64,000 nt of DNA, taken from contig RBKR01000008.1 of assembly GCA_004835665.1 (NCBI GenBank), positions 186,001 to 250,000 on the forward strand, given 5' to 3'. Below, one piece after another: positions 20,581 through 31,473 of this stretch. Position 1 is the first letter of the stretch; each line of letters begins with the position of its first letter. Below the pieces are notes generated by a model. It was not told where the DNA came from, did not search any database, and was given only the letters and a program-made list of their open reading frames with translations. The translations under genes were made by a program, and so were the position numbers. The DNA comes from Phoma sp. XZ068. Lineage: Eukaryota; Ascomycota; Dothideomycetes; Pleosporales; Didymellaceae.

Positions 20581-22550
20581 AAAATTCAAACTCGCCCCGA
20601 AAACGCTCAACGTCCATACCGGGCCCAACCACATCCGCGAGATCCCGCCGCCCCATCTGCCCGAAGACGCGGCGCAGTGTGTCGTACAAGTTCGTGCTCT
20701 GGTTCTGATGAATCATATTATCGAGTTGCGACTCACTCACGCCATCACCAACAACCTCCCTCGCCTTCTCCTTGCCCTCGGCCTCAACAACCTTGTGCAT
20801 GGCAAGCGCACCGAGGAGGTGCTGCGCAGCTTCCGTGAAGCACCCGATGTTGATGCAGGATACACCCAAGTTATACCTCGCGCGGACGAAATTCGGGCGC
20901 AGCGCCAGGGCGCGCGAATACGCGTCGATGGCTTCCTCGCTGCGGCCGGAGTTGGCGAGGGTGGCGCCGAGACGGTTCCAGAGGAGGTGGACTTGTGAGG
21001 AGGAGTTTGAGACGCCGGATTCTGTGCTGGCGAGGGCGGCGCCGAAGCAGTCGACTGCCTTGTCGTATTCTTCTACGCCGTAGAAGAGGACGCCCAGGCC
21101 GACTTGGACGTCTGGGTCCATTTGCTCGCCTGAGGGGGACAGTTGGGCGGCTTGGATGTAGAGGTTTGTGACTTTTTCGTGGAGGAGGTGGCGGTCTGTG
21201 AAGCCCATTTCTGCGTCGGAGCTTAGTGGTTCTTTGATGAGGCTGGGGTATTTTGTGGCGAGCCAGCGTTCGAGGGTGCGGTATGCGGTGCTTTCGTAGC
21301 CTTCGTTTGTGTAGCTTACTGCGAGACCCATGAGGGCCTCGAGGTTGGAGGGGTCCTGTTTGAGTGCGTGTTCGAGCGCGCGGATGGCAGGTGTTTCCTT
21401 CTCGTTCTGGGCTTGCGACTCGCCCAATTTAACCCAGGCGGCGATGTGGTTTGGGTCTTTTTGGACGGCGGCTTCGAAGGCGAGGGCGGCGAGAGAGAGG
21501 TTACCACCCTCTTCCATAATCTTGACGCCTTCTTCGAAGGGGTTGGTGACGTTCTTGAACAGGTTCTCTTGCTCGAAGAGGTAGTCGCCCATGGCTGGGT
21601 CGCGGACGGAGTGCGTGTTGAGGCCGTCGAAACCCTCCCACTGGTCCAGGTCGCCCATGTGCATGCCGTCGGCGAAGTTGGAGTCGTCGGCGAGTTGTCT
21701 AGCGCGTTGTGTCTCAGCTTGGATTCCTTTCCAGACAGACTCAAAGTCGCCAAAATCGACATCATCTACTGACCTGTCCATTTCGTTCAGCTCCGCTTCA
21801 ATGTTCTTGTTCGCCTCTGCGTCCAGCGCGTCGAGGTCCTGGTGGTCTGTCTGCTCCAGCTGTGCGAACTGGGCTTCCCAGTCCTGGTCGTCGAGCTCCA
21901 CCATGCGCTCCTTGCCCTTGGCCGAGGTTTGCATTGGCTGCTGGAAGTTCTGCGGGGCGTACGGCTGCTGCATCATGCCCATGCCGCCCATTCCCATGCC
22001 CATGCCCATGCCGAAGTTCTGCATTGGCCGTTGATATCCCATCTGGGCGGAGGCTGCGGGGCTCCCTGTGCGCTCGGTCGGGTTCATCTGCTGGAACTTT
22101 GCGAATTCGGCGGGATTGAAGCCTGCCGGTCGCTGCTCTTGCATCGAAGGTCCCATCTGGGGCGCCTGCATGCCTGGGTCGAACTCGGCAGCCCATGCTG
22201 GCGATCCGCTGTGTTGTGCGCGCTCCAGCTCTCTCCGCATCTGCTCCATGGCAAAAGGTGACGCGGGTCCGGGGCCTTGTGGAAGCTGTGCATTCTGCTG
22301 CATGAACTCGTTCATCATCTACAGCCATGGTCAGCTTTTCTGCCTTTTCGTTGCTCAAGCCCAGGTGACTTCGTCAACGTACGCCGTCTTGAGGGCCCAT
22401 CTGCTGGCTGCGCATGCCCTCTTGCATGCCGCCCGGCCCACGCCCGACCAGCCGGTCTCTTTGCAAAGACTTGTCATCCTGGACGTGCTTGGTGAATTGG
22501 CTGAGCGGGTTGGCGCCCGTCGAGCACTCTGCGCCGCCGAGGAAGGACAT
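20579..22550 (-). CDS. PEX5: PEX5, peroxisomal PTS1 import receptor
   Basis: Two exons (22550-22383 and 22318-20579), intron of 64 nt, 635 residues. Pex5 binds the C-terminal SKL-type signal of matrix enzymes and carries them to the peroxisome membrane. Exon 1 encodes the conserved start MSFLGGAECS, whose Cys-9 is the site ubiquitinated for receptor recycling. The N-terminal half has Trp-motifs for Pex14/Pex13 binding (WAAEF near 98, WEAQF near 203, WEGFD near 283) and a methionine-glycine run. The C-terminal half from about 305 holds the tetratricopeptide repeats that bind PTS1 (for example NHIAAWVKLGESQAQNE and NFVRARYNLGVSCINIG). The normal end FRGEFEF is present. The exon 1 assignment matters because the long second frame alone begins at MMNEF and would lose Cys-9. 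Confidence 0.96.
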
Positions 22551-23249
22551 GGTGAAAATGTGGGATGCGCCAAATGTACAGTGTAATGCGAGGACGCCGG
22601 GTCAAATGCGACAAATGAACAGTCTATGATACAGGCGGGGGTTGCAAGGGTGCCAGAGGCAACATGTTCCCAGGTATTGATCAGCAACTCGTGAATGGGG
22701 TAGCTTAGTGGGGCTCATAGAAGCCGAGCGCCTCGGCTTTCCGCCCATGTCCGCTTGTGGCAATCAGACGCCGACTGCATTTGTGGGTCTGCGAGTCGAG
22801 CTGTGCGTATCTGTTGTCTTTACCTGAATGTCTTCAACGTAGATAGGAGTAATCTCGACCTCATCAGATATACGTAAAACTTGGCCTCATCAGTGAGTAA
22901 CTGATATGAGTAAATCGACTTCATCAGATACAAGTACATTGACATCATCGGATACGTTAAATTGACCTCATCAGTGAGTAAATTGATGAGTACATCGACT
23001 TCATCAGGTAGGCGTGATAGTGACTTCACCAGGTGAATAAACGTGTTCTGATAGGCTTCATTATTTTGCTATACAACACCTCTCTTAGGTCATGTACACT
23101 AGGACATGGGTGATAAGAACGCCGAACACTCCTCTACTATAGTACATGCACGCCTAGCTATCAACACAATATGAAATGACAAGGTAGAAGATCCAACGTG
23201 TCAACGCCTTTGCCAATCATGCCTTTGAACTCAGTGTAACCGCAGCACT
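22551..23249. other. Intergenic region with degenerate minisatellite
   Basis: Contains the PEX5 promoter (minus strand), the repeat described separately and the 3' region of the RRM gene. No gene seen. Confidence 0.5.
22855..23035. repeat. Degenerate tandem repeat (TTGACYTCATCAG core)
   Basis: Seven imperfect copies of a unit with core GACYTCATCAG followed by a GTA-rich spacer, spaced roughly 23-34 bases. Copies carry point changes (CATCGG, CACCAGG), so the array is old. It lies between PEX5 and the RRM protein gene. Confidence 0.75.
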
Positions 23250-24316
23250 CTACTCCCGAGGCTCCCGAGGAGAGTCCCTCCTGGGCCTTTCAGAGCGGTC
23301 GGTGGACTTGCTGAAGTCGACGCGGAGCTGCCTGCCGTAGATGGTCTTCTCCCTCAGGATCTCCCTCGCCTTGGTGGCGCTTGCAACATCGACGAAGTCG
23401 GCGTGGGCGAAGCCTCGGGGCTGGCCGGTCCTGCGGTCGATGGCGACACGGACATCGGTAACATTGCGAATCTCACGGAAAAGGTCGTTCAGGTCCTTGT
23501 CGGACATCTCAAACGACATGTTGCCGATGAAGAGGGTCTTGGCGGGGGGGTTCTCGACGAAGTTACCACGGGGGCTGCGGGTCTTGGAGTTCTCCTTGGC
23601 CTTGTGGAACTGGCAGACGAGGTTGCGGCCCTCGAAAACCTGCATGTCAAGGTTCTCAATGGCGGTCTTGGCGTCTTCGATGTTCTTGAACTCGACATAT
23701 CCAAATCTGGCCCTTGTCAGTCTGTTGTCCAGGCCAGAGGCAACATGGTACTTACCCGCGGCTCAAACCCCTGTTGTCGAAGACAATCCTGACGTCCTCG
23801 ACCTCACCGAATCGGGAGAAAACGCGCTTGATCTGGTCGGCGGTGACCTCGTAGTACAGGTTGCCCACGTAGACGGTGTTGTTGGGCGGCGCATCGCTAA
23901 CCTGGCGGCGCTCACCCTTGGCCCTGGGCTTGTTGGCTGCCTGGCCAGCAGCCTGGAGCGCATCGATACCGACAGTCTCGGAGGCATTGGTAGGCTCGGC
24001 CTGGGCGTTCTCCTGTACCGGTGTGAGGCCGTCCTCGGTGATGGGCTCAGCAATGGTCTGGGCGAAGTCCTCGGGGGTCTCAGCGGCGACCTCCTCCTTC
24101 TTTACGACATCGTCGCTGGCGAATCTCCTCTGGAAGGCAGACACTGCCCACTTCTGTTGTGTGCGGAAAGCAGGTGTGAATGTGGAGATGGAACGGGGCG
24201 TCGAGAGGAAAGCCCTGGACGGCGATGCGCTGATCGCGCGGACGGCGGTGCGACGGAGAAGAAACCTGCGGCAATTAGAAAGGGCAGATGGATGGTCGCT
24301 ACGAGGCAGCTTACAT
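23250..24316 (-). CDS. Two-RRM RNA-binding protein, probably mitochondrial
   Basis: Three exons (24316-24315, 24265-23756, 23706-23250) give 322 residues. The first coding exon supplies only AT; the initiator G comes from exon 2 across a 49-nt intron (AT^GTAAGC ... CCGCAG^GTTTC). The resulting start MFLLRRTAVRAIS, rich in Arg and Ser without acids, is a typical mitochondrial presequence ending near QRRFAS. RRM1 spans about 131-204 (VYVGNLYY as RNP2, RGFGYVEF as RNP1 once intron 2 is removed) and RRM2 about 225-300 (LFIGNMSF, RGFAHADF). The tail is RS/RE-rich. It could handle mitochondrial mRNA, but a nuclear or dual site is not excluded. Intron 2 is placed at CCAG^ATTTGG because this restores the exact RNP1 octamer. 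Confidence 0.85.
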
Positions 24317-25052
24317 GATGGCAGCGGTATCAGAATCGAAAAGGTACGAAAAGTGCTTGGGTATCTTGACGGCGAGTAGTGATGGCCAAATTTTCGAGAT
24401 ACAGAAGCTACTAGCGCGAGGCGCGTCGTCCAAGCTCACGTGTCATACCAATCAACGATTCATAGGCCTGGACGACGAACATCTGTAGGTATGCTTCCAA
24501 TTGACATGCTAATGGTGTTTGTATTACCTGTAGGTCTTGGTGAACTTCTCCAAAAGCTGATTCAAGCTGATTCAAGCTTTGTTATGGTAGCTTCACCACT
24601 TGCTGCAGGTTCAGGCTCGCCGCTGCCTCGACGAAACACATGACAACTACTTGACCTTTGTGACAGTCTAACAGCGTGCATTGCACCTCAATTCGGCATC
24701 GTGCTGCCCTCTCAATGCAATGCAGAGCGTGATCAAGTCACCGCGCCGCAGCTCGGAATAGCTTCGACCGTGCCTCCGCCTATGCCGAGGACCTCCACGG
24801 ATCCGGGGAAAGGGCCTAAGTTTAGCATGTCGTGCTCGAGGAGCGCCTCAGAGTCCCTTCCCCTATAAGGCAGGCGTTCCTGTAATGGTGCTATGACTGG
24901 CACACACATTGTGTGACACACACCAGCAGCTCGACGGCGACAGCCACTGATCATGGCACGGGACTACGCGGCGCTCATCGGGCCCCTCCGAAGGCGCGTT
25001 GCTCCCACCTTTTCTGCCAAAGTCCCCGCCAAAGTGAACACTTTCACACAAA
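24317..25052. promoter_or_regulatory. Divergent promoter region, RRM gene / AMP deaminase
   Basis: About 740 bases between two divergent genes. No further gene is supported. An open frame beginning at the ATG at 24953 looks attractive but cannot be spliced in frame to the deaminase body, so it is treated as leader. Confidence 0.45.
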
Positions 25053-28000
25053 ATGTGCAGTGGTACAATTCGAGCCAGTACGTGACAGCTGCTCCAGCGC
25101 TCCCAGAACCGCAGCTAATTGACTTGCAGGACCGTTCGCTGCAGACGCGGACGGCTCTCCAGCGCTGGGCCCCTCGGTCAGCCATGACCATGCGCTCTCG
25201 TCGGACGAGGACGAAGAGTACAGCCCCGAGATTTCAGATCCCGGGGCGGACAGCGGTGACCTTGCGCAAGGGTTCACGGGTGCGAGTGGCACCGCAGATG
25301 GCACGAGCATCGAGGAAGACGACGCAGGAATGCTGCCGCGCGATAAGCAGCGCAAGACGGCCTTCTACGACTACACGGCCGAGAAGCAAATGAGCCACAC
25401 CGAAGCAAAGCAGTTCTACCAGCGCCACCAATGGGAGACGCAGCACGGCGGCTCCCAGGCCGGCGACGGCTACAGCCCAGCCCTGCGTGCGAAGACGTTC
25501 CCTGCGAACTTTGGTGCCGCCGACGGCATGAGCATCCGCTCGCGCAAGAGCAACGTGAGTCTCGCAAACCAGGGCCAGCAGCACGGCTTGCACCCCCGGG
25601 GCCAGTCACACTATGAGCAGTCACAGGACCCTCGTTCGCAGAAGGGCAGTCAAGCGGGCGATGCCTTCCTCCAGGCCGACCAAGAAGCGCGAGCTCACGC
25701 GAACCACCCCGCCCTCCCCCACGAGGACAAGCCCCTGCTCGCAGACGAAGGCATACACGGCGCAGGAGCAGGCATTGGAGTTGGTTCAGGCGCAGGAGGC
25801 TTTGCCATGTCGGACTCGAGTGTGACCGCTGAGCTCAGTGCCATCTACACCAACGTCCAGAAAGTGCTCGATCTTCGCCACAAATACATACGATTGTCGC
25901 TGCAGCACGACTTCGACAACCCGAGAGACGACCCTGGGTGGAATATCTACCCACCCCACCCCGAGCCGGTGTGGAACGACTCTTCAAAGGAGCGCCGCAA
26001 TGCATCGAGCAGCATGCAGAACAGCACATTCTTGGAGCCGACCGAGGCGCCGCCAAAGCCTCCTCGCAAGATGGGTACAAACATTGGCGAGGACTTCTTC
26101 ATGGAAGATCTCATGCCGCTCCCTGGACCCTCCGAGATGGCCTTCCGCATGGACAGCGGTGGTGTATTCCAGGTCTACGAAAACGCAAAATCCGCGGAGC
26201 TTGACACACCCATTGTCGCCATCCCCACATTGCGAGAGTTCTACATCGACCTGGATGCCATCCTGGAGATCTCCTCGGACGGACCAAGCAAGAGTTTCGC
26301 ATTCCGAAGACTTCAATATCTGGAAGGCAAATTCAACCTCTACTATCTCCTGAATGAATACCAAGAGATTGCGGACAGTAAAAAGGTGCCTCACAGAGAT
26401 TTCTACAACGTACGAAAGGTCGACACTCACGTTCATCACTCGGCGTGCATGAACCAGAAGCATCTGCTTCGCTTTATCAAATCGAAGATGAAAAAGTCGC
26501 CAGACGAAGTAGTTCTCTTCCGTGACGGCAAGCACCTCACACTCAGAGAAGTGTTCGAATCCATCAACCTTACCGCATACGATCTCAGTATCGATACATT
26601 GGATATGCACGCGCACACGGATTCCTTCCATCGCTTCGACAAGTTCAATCTGAAATACAACCCCATTGGAGAATCGCGTCTGCGAACCATCTTCCTGAAG
26701 ACGGACAACTTCATCAAGGGCAGGTACCTCGCTGAGATCACCAAGGAGGTCATCTCCGATCTGGAATCCAGCAAATACCAATTCGTTGAGTGGCGTATCT
26801 CGATCTATGGCCGCGATCTTGAGGAATGGGATAAGCTCGCGGAATGGGTTGTTGACAACAAGCTGTTCTCACCCAACGTGAGATGGCTGATCCAGGTCCC
26901 TCGCTTGTTCGACGTGTACAAGGCCACTGGCCTGATGCATAATTTCGAGGAAGTCGTCCGCAACGTGTTCCAGCCGCTGTTCGAAGTTACCAAGGATCCG
27001 TCCAGCCATCCAAAGCTTCACATATTCTTGCAAAGAGTCATCGGTTTCGACAGTGTCGATGATGAAAGCAAGGTCGAGAGACGTGTGTACAGGAAATTCC
27101 CAACCCCCAAGGAGTGGACAACAAAGCAGAACCCGCCCTACAGCTACTGGATGTACTACCTCTTCTCCAACATCTCGTCGTTGAACGTCTGGAGAAAGCA
27201 GCGCGGTTTCACCACTTTCTTGCTTCGCCCACATTGCGGAGAGGCTGGTGACACCGACCACTTGGCCGCTGCTGTCCTTTGTTGCCACAGCATCAGCCAC
27301 GGCTTGCTCCTCCGTAAAGTGCCTCTACTGCAGTACATCTTCTACCTTGAGCAGATTGGTGTAGCCATGTCGCCGCTCAGCAACAACGCTCTCTTCTTAG
27401 CGTACGAGCGAAACCCGTTCCTGAGCTACTTCCGACGTGGTCTGAACGTCTCGCTCTCGACGGATGATCCGCTGCAGTTTGCCTTCACAAAGGAACCACT
27501 GATCGAAGAGTACTCCGTAGCAGCACAGATCTACAAGCTGAGCGCGGTCGACATGTGTGAGCTGGCTAAGCACTCTGTCGAGCAAAGTGGTTTCGAGCAC
27601 ATCGTCAAACAGAAGTGGCTGGGCGGCAACTACCATCTTCCCGGCGTTGCAGGCAATGATATGGCAAGATCGAACGTACCTAGCGTGCGTGAGGCCTTCA
27701 GACACGAGACTCTCATGCAGGAGCTTGCTATGATTGATCGATACACACGAGCTGCCAACACAGAGACCCAGGATCTTACCATGTCAAACCTCCAGCCACA
27801 GCAACAAGCACCTCAGACACCCAAGACGCATCATGCCACACACCCAGGTTCGCCAATGCAGTCAGTGCACACTCAGCCGTCTGCCACCAACCAGCACGAT
27901 CACGATAAGACGTTCCCAAAGCTGCCCCCATCTTCGTTCCCTGCCCAGCAGGCGCGGATGAACCCATCGGCATCTACCACCGATATCGCTAGCATCTCCA

Positions 28001-28323
28001 CCCAGCCCGCGTCGCCCACCGCTGCCAACACAGAGCGCCTGCGCCGCACATCCAGCATGACCATCAGCCCCAGTGTCATATCCGGCCAACAGCCACCTGT
28101 AGGCCAGCAGCCAGCTGAGCAAGACCTTGGTTTGACGCGGACATCGAGCGGTGTGAATCTCGACGGCGAACCTAGGATCTTTCCGGGTGTAGTGAGTAGG
28201 AGGAGGCGCAGCAGCTTGCGCAGCAGCAACGTTGAAGAAGGCGAGGAAGCTCACTCCGGTTTGCACCGTGTGCCCACGGAGCCGGTAGTGCAGGAGCAGG
28301 ACACTGATGATGAGGATTTGTAG
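25053..28323 (+). CDS. AMD1: AMP deaminase
   Basis: Two exons (25053-25077, 25130-28323) give 1072 residues. The first exon holds only eight codons plus one base; its GTACGT donor and the CTAATTGACTTGCAG end of the 52-nt intron are both strong, and the join is in frame. The enzyme hydrolyses AMP to IMP and ammonia in the purine nucleotide cycle and adjusts adenylate charge. Zinc and substrate residues are visible: VDTHVHHSACMNQKHLLRF (His 442 and 444) and SLSTDDPLQF (Asp 787 and 788). The N-terminal 200 residues are acidic and variable and probably regulatory, as in other fungal AMP deaminases; about 160 C-terminal residues are disordered, rich in Gln, Pro and Ser. The start of exon 1 is less sure than the rest. 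Confidence 0.93.
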
Positions 28324-28749
28324 GACAAGATCTTCACCGTATCCTCAGGCCACGCGTAAAAAAACATTTTGTCATAATTATGGAGCATGAGTATCAACTA
28401 CTTGGCTGTAATGAATAGTTTTTAGAAATGAATTCACGCATTGATGCTATTCTCGCGACTACACCCGACCATCCACAGTTGCCGTTCCCGACCGGCATCT
28501 GCCGACTTACCTTTCAGTGCCGAAGTCAGAAACCGACCATGATGCTCAGCTAATCCAGATCTTACACGCAGTGGACACTGGAGATAAGCACGATGAACGA
28601 TACTACGAGTCATGCCAGCGTAGCTCTCGTACTGAGCACGCCTTATCTCCGACTCCGATGCAATCATCTAGCTAATACATAAGAGCCGCATAACCTCACT
28701 TCTCAACCATCCCATCATATCACATTATCCCAACACCACGACGACTACC
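28324..28749. other. Intergenic region
   Basis: Deaminase 3' region followed by the promoter of the hydrolase gene. Nothing else seen. Confidence 0.4.
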
Positions 28750-29769
28750 ATGGCCACACCACTCGTCCTGCCCCGCCCGGGCTCAAAGTTCCCACCGCAC
28801 CCCCCGATCCCAGGCCCATCGGAGCAGGAATTCACAGAAACATTCGGATCCCTCCTCCCATCCGCCCAATATCTCACCACAGACATTGGAAAAGCAGCAT
28901 ACTACGTCTTCCCCCCACCCTCCCAAGCCGCAGCAACGGTCTCACCTTCAGGTCCCAAACGCGTCCTCCTCATCCACGGCGTGCAAACACCCGCGCTGGG
29001 CATGCTGCCGGTCGCTACCGCACTGCGCGAAAGTTTCCCAGGTACGGAATTCGCGGTACTGGATCTGTGGGGCCATGGGCTGAGCGATACGCCTGTTTTG
29101 CCGCATGAGGGGCCGCTATTTCACGGGCTGATTGATGCACTGCTTGAGCATTTGGGATGGGATGAGGGTGTGGGGATTGTGGGGTTTTCGTTTGGGGCGG
29201 TGGTGACGATGGGGTTTCTTACTTCTCGGTACTCGCAAACCGGTGCTGAAGGAGATGGGGAGGGGAAGGGGAAGGTGCAGAGTTTTGTGCTTGTGGCGCC
29301 TGCGGGACTGGTGAGGAAGGCGTGGTTTACTGACGAGCAGCGGGGGTGGTTGAGCACGGATTGTTCGGCTGGAGATGAAGGGAGGGCTGCGGAGTGGGTT
29401 GTCAGTGTGCTTGAGGGTGGGGAGTTAGTTGTGCCGCAGGACTGGCGGGAGAGGGTTAAGAAGGGGGAGGTTGTCGCGGAGGCGCTGAGGGATTGGCAGA
29501 TGAAGAGGCATGCTGGACATCCGGCGAGTGTGGTTGGCGTGTTTAGGGATGCGGCGGTGATTGATAATGATGCGTTGTTTGTGGAGGCGAAGAAGATTGG
29601 GATTCCGAGCTTGGTTGTGCTTGGTGAGAATGATGATTTGAGCACGGAGAAAGAGATTAGGGACTTTGGGTTTGATGTTAGGGTTGTGAAGGACGCTGGA
29701 CATGCGGTGGTTAGAGATAAGGCTGGTGAGGTTGCAGAGCACATTGGGGAATTTTGGAGACGTCTTTGA
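28750..29769 (+). CDS. Alpha/beta-hydrolase fold protein
   Basis: Single-exon gene for 339 residues with an ATG in good context (ACCATGG). Marks of the alpha/beta-hydrolase fold are in order: LLIHGVQT (oxyanion loop His-Gly) near 80, DLWGHGLSD near 102, the nucleophile elbow GFSFGAVV near 148, SLVVLGENDDLS carrying the likely acid near 290, and DAGHAVV with the catalytic histidine near 320. So a complete Ser-Asp/Glu-His triad is available. No signal peptide or membrane segment is present, which suggests a cytosolic esterase, lipase or C-C hydrolase; the substrate cannot be deduced. The codon use shifts to GTG/GGG-rich in the second half, without a break in the frame. Confidence 0.9.
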   Translation: MATPLVLPRPGSKFPPHPPIPGPSEQEFTETFGSLLPSAQYLTTDIGKAAYYVFPPPSQAAATVSPSGPKRVLLIHGVQTPALGMLPVATALRESFPGTEFAVLDLWGHGLSDTPVLPHEGPLFHGLIDALLEHLGWDEGVGIVGFSFGAVVTMGFLTSRYSQTGAEGDGEGKGKVQSFVLVAPAGLVRKAWFTDEQRGWLSTDCSAGDEGRAAEWVVSVLEGGELVVPQDWRERVKKGEVVAEALRDWQMKRHAGHPASVVGVFRDAAVIDNDALFVEAKKIGIPSLVVLGENDDLSTEKEIRDFGFDVRVVKDAGHAVVRDKAGEVAEHIGEFWRRL

Positions 29770-30838
29770 TGTCCAGAAAGGTTAGATGCCATTCTAGAGC
29801 TGGTTGATCTTGCTGGAGGAAGTATAGTGTTTACACACCAACTCAACAGATGCTACAGCTCCTACTCCTCACTCAAAGATCGGTGAAGGGATCATCAAAA
29901 GCAAACAGCCAAGGCAGGCAATGTAGCGTGATAACATGACCTCACAGTACTGCAGTCGGCCCAGCTCCACACGACATTCCCACTGATGGCGCACTCTACA
30001 ACCTGATCTGCAGCCCAACTTGCGCCCTGCCGGTCAACTGGATCTGACCGAACCAGGGCCAACGTGTCAATGGTCGCTGCAGCATGTGCTGTCATGCACC
30101 CCCATGGGATCGACCACCATAAATCCCGCAGGCGTGGACGTGCAGCTTATAGGATACCGGGGCCAGCACATCGGGCTGTCCTGGGAGTGGCTGGATTAGG
30201 TTGTCAAGGTCCAACGTCACGGCAGTGAACGGTGTGGATGCGGTGTAGGATCGTGGAAGTGAGGCTTGATAGCGTTCACGCCCATGTTCGTAGGCTTTAA
30301 TAATGCATGTCCTGACCGGGCCGTGAGCAAGCCTGGTCGGGTTGGTGAGGGGCCGTAGTCACCGACCGAGCCGTTGCAAGGAAGAAGTCAGTGATGGACG
30401 CTAATGATTGAGTGCATGTGCATGTCAGAGTTGCAGCGACATGAGGTTCAGCTAGAGAACGGGCGGTATTCACAGCAGTCACCAAGAAGAAGAAAGTTGC
30501 TCTGTAGACTAGACTGCGCCGTCAACCATTTCCACGTCTGCTGTGGTCGAGTGGGTCAACGGTCCAGTGAAGTGAAGTGGACTCGGTACGGTCCGTGAAC
30601 GGAGACAGCCCCTCAACCCCTCACCGTAGCCGGCTGCCCAACCAGAAATTCGCCTTCGGCTGCGTCGCGTGAGTGGAGGCATCATTCCTCGTCCAGCAGC
30701 CGGCGCTCTCTTCGATTCGCTCACCGCCAGAAATTGTAAGTGCTGCCCCATTGCCGCCGATTCGTGCACACAGGCTCCACGCCGCGCGCACGTCCGAGCT
30801 CGCACTGGGCTGAAGCTTCACCACTGCGTCGCGCGCCC

Positions 30839-30843
30839 ATTGG
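30839..30843 (-). promoter_or_regulatory. CCAAT box upstream of HAP3
   Basis: CCAAT on the minus strand in the context GCCAGCCAATGGG, about 630 bases before the first HAP3 ATG. Candidate site for the Hap2/3/5 complex itself. Confidence 0.45.
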
Positions 30844-31109
30844 CTGGCGCGTCTGTTGTGACGAACATCGCGCGAGGACGACGGCGCTCAGAGTGAAGAC
30901 TGACAACAACACCGACAGCAACCCGGCCAGCACCACGCATTTCAGCGCAGAACGCTCGTCGACCAGCCGACCCGCCGCCCGCTAGCCCGCCCACGGCTGC
31001 ATGCGGTCCTACAATCGCCCTCTAAGCACCGTGACATAGCTCCACGCCCTAGCTCAGTCGCACACACTGCGCTTGGTGCCTGCTGCCCTCGCTGTACGCC
31101 GCGCCTGCC

Positions 31110-31114
31110 CCAAT
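31110..31114 (+). promoter_or_regulatory. CCAAT box upstream of HAP3
   Basis: CCAAT on the plus strand in TGCCCCAATTGCG, about 360 bases before the first HAP3 ATG. A five-base match alone is weak; the interest comes from the gene it precedes. Confidence 0.35.
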
Positions 31115-31473
31115 TGCGCCTCCTTCTGCTGCCTCTCAGTCGCGCCTGCCCGATCTGCCGCGCGTGTCGACTGCGCCTGCCACCGGTCCCTCCAGCGCGC
31201 CCAGGTAAGCAAGCACGGCACGCCGCTGCCACGCCGGCGAGCGCTGCACGGCGGGCTCCCTTGCGCCTGCCCACGTCGTCCAGCTGCCCGCGGCGCCGTT
31301 GCCTGTGCATGCCGCTAACCGCAACAGACCGCCATCGTTCCCCAGCCCTCTCGTCGTTACACGGCTTGGCGGCCGTCTCGCAGTGACGTGGACGCCAACA
31401 AATCACTGAGCAGTCCGCCAGCGCACACGCACCCTCGACGCCGGTCACTGCCCCTGCAGCCCGCCGAATAAAC

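Larger units (their letters stand above)
29770..31473. promoter_or_regulatory. 1.7-kb intergenic region and long leader of HAP3
   Basis: No protein gene supported. The right half becomes very C-rich, as in long fungal 5' leaders. It contains two CCAAT pentamers listed separately, which suggests feedback by the CCAAT-binding complex on its own subunit gene. Confidence 0.5.

Noticed and set aside
22068..22586. 172-codon plus-strand open frame
   Set aside because: Antisense shadow of PEX5 exons.
24953..25393. Open frame from ATG 24953 as exon 1 of AMP deaminase
   Set aside because: No GT in this frame leaves the one-base phase that the strong acceptor at 25129 needs; ATG 25053 fits.
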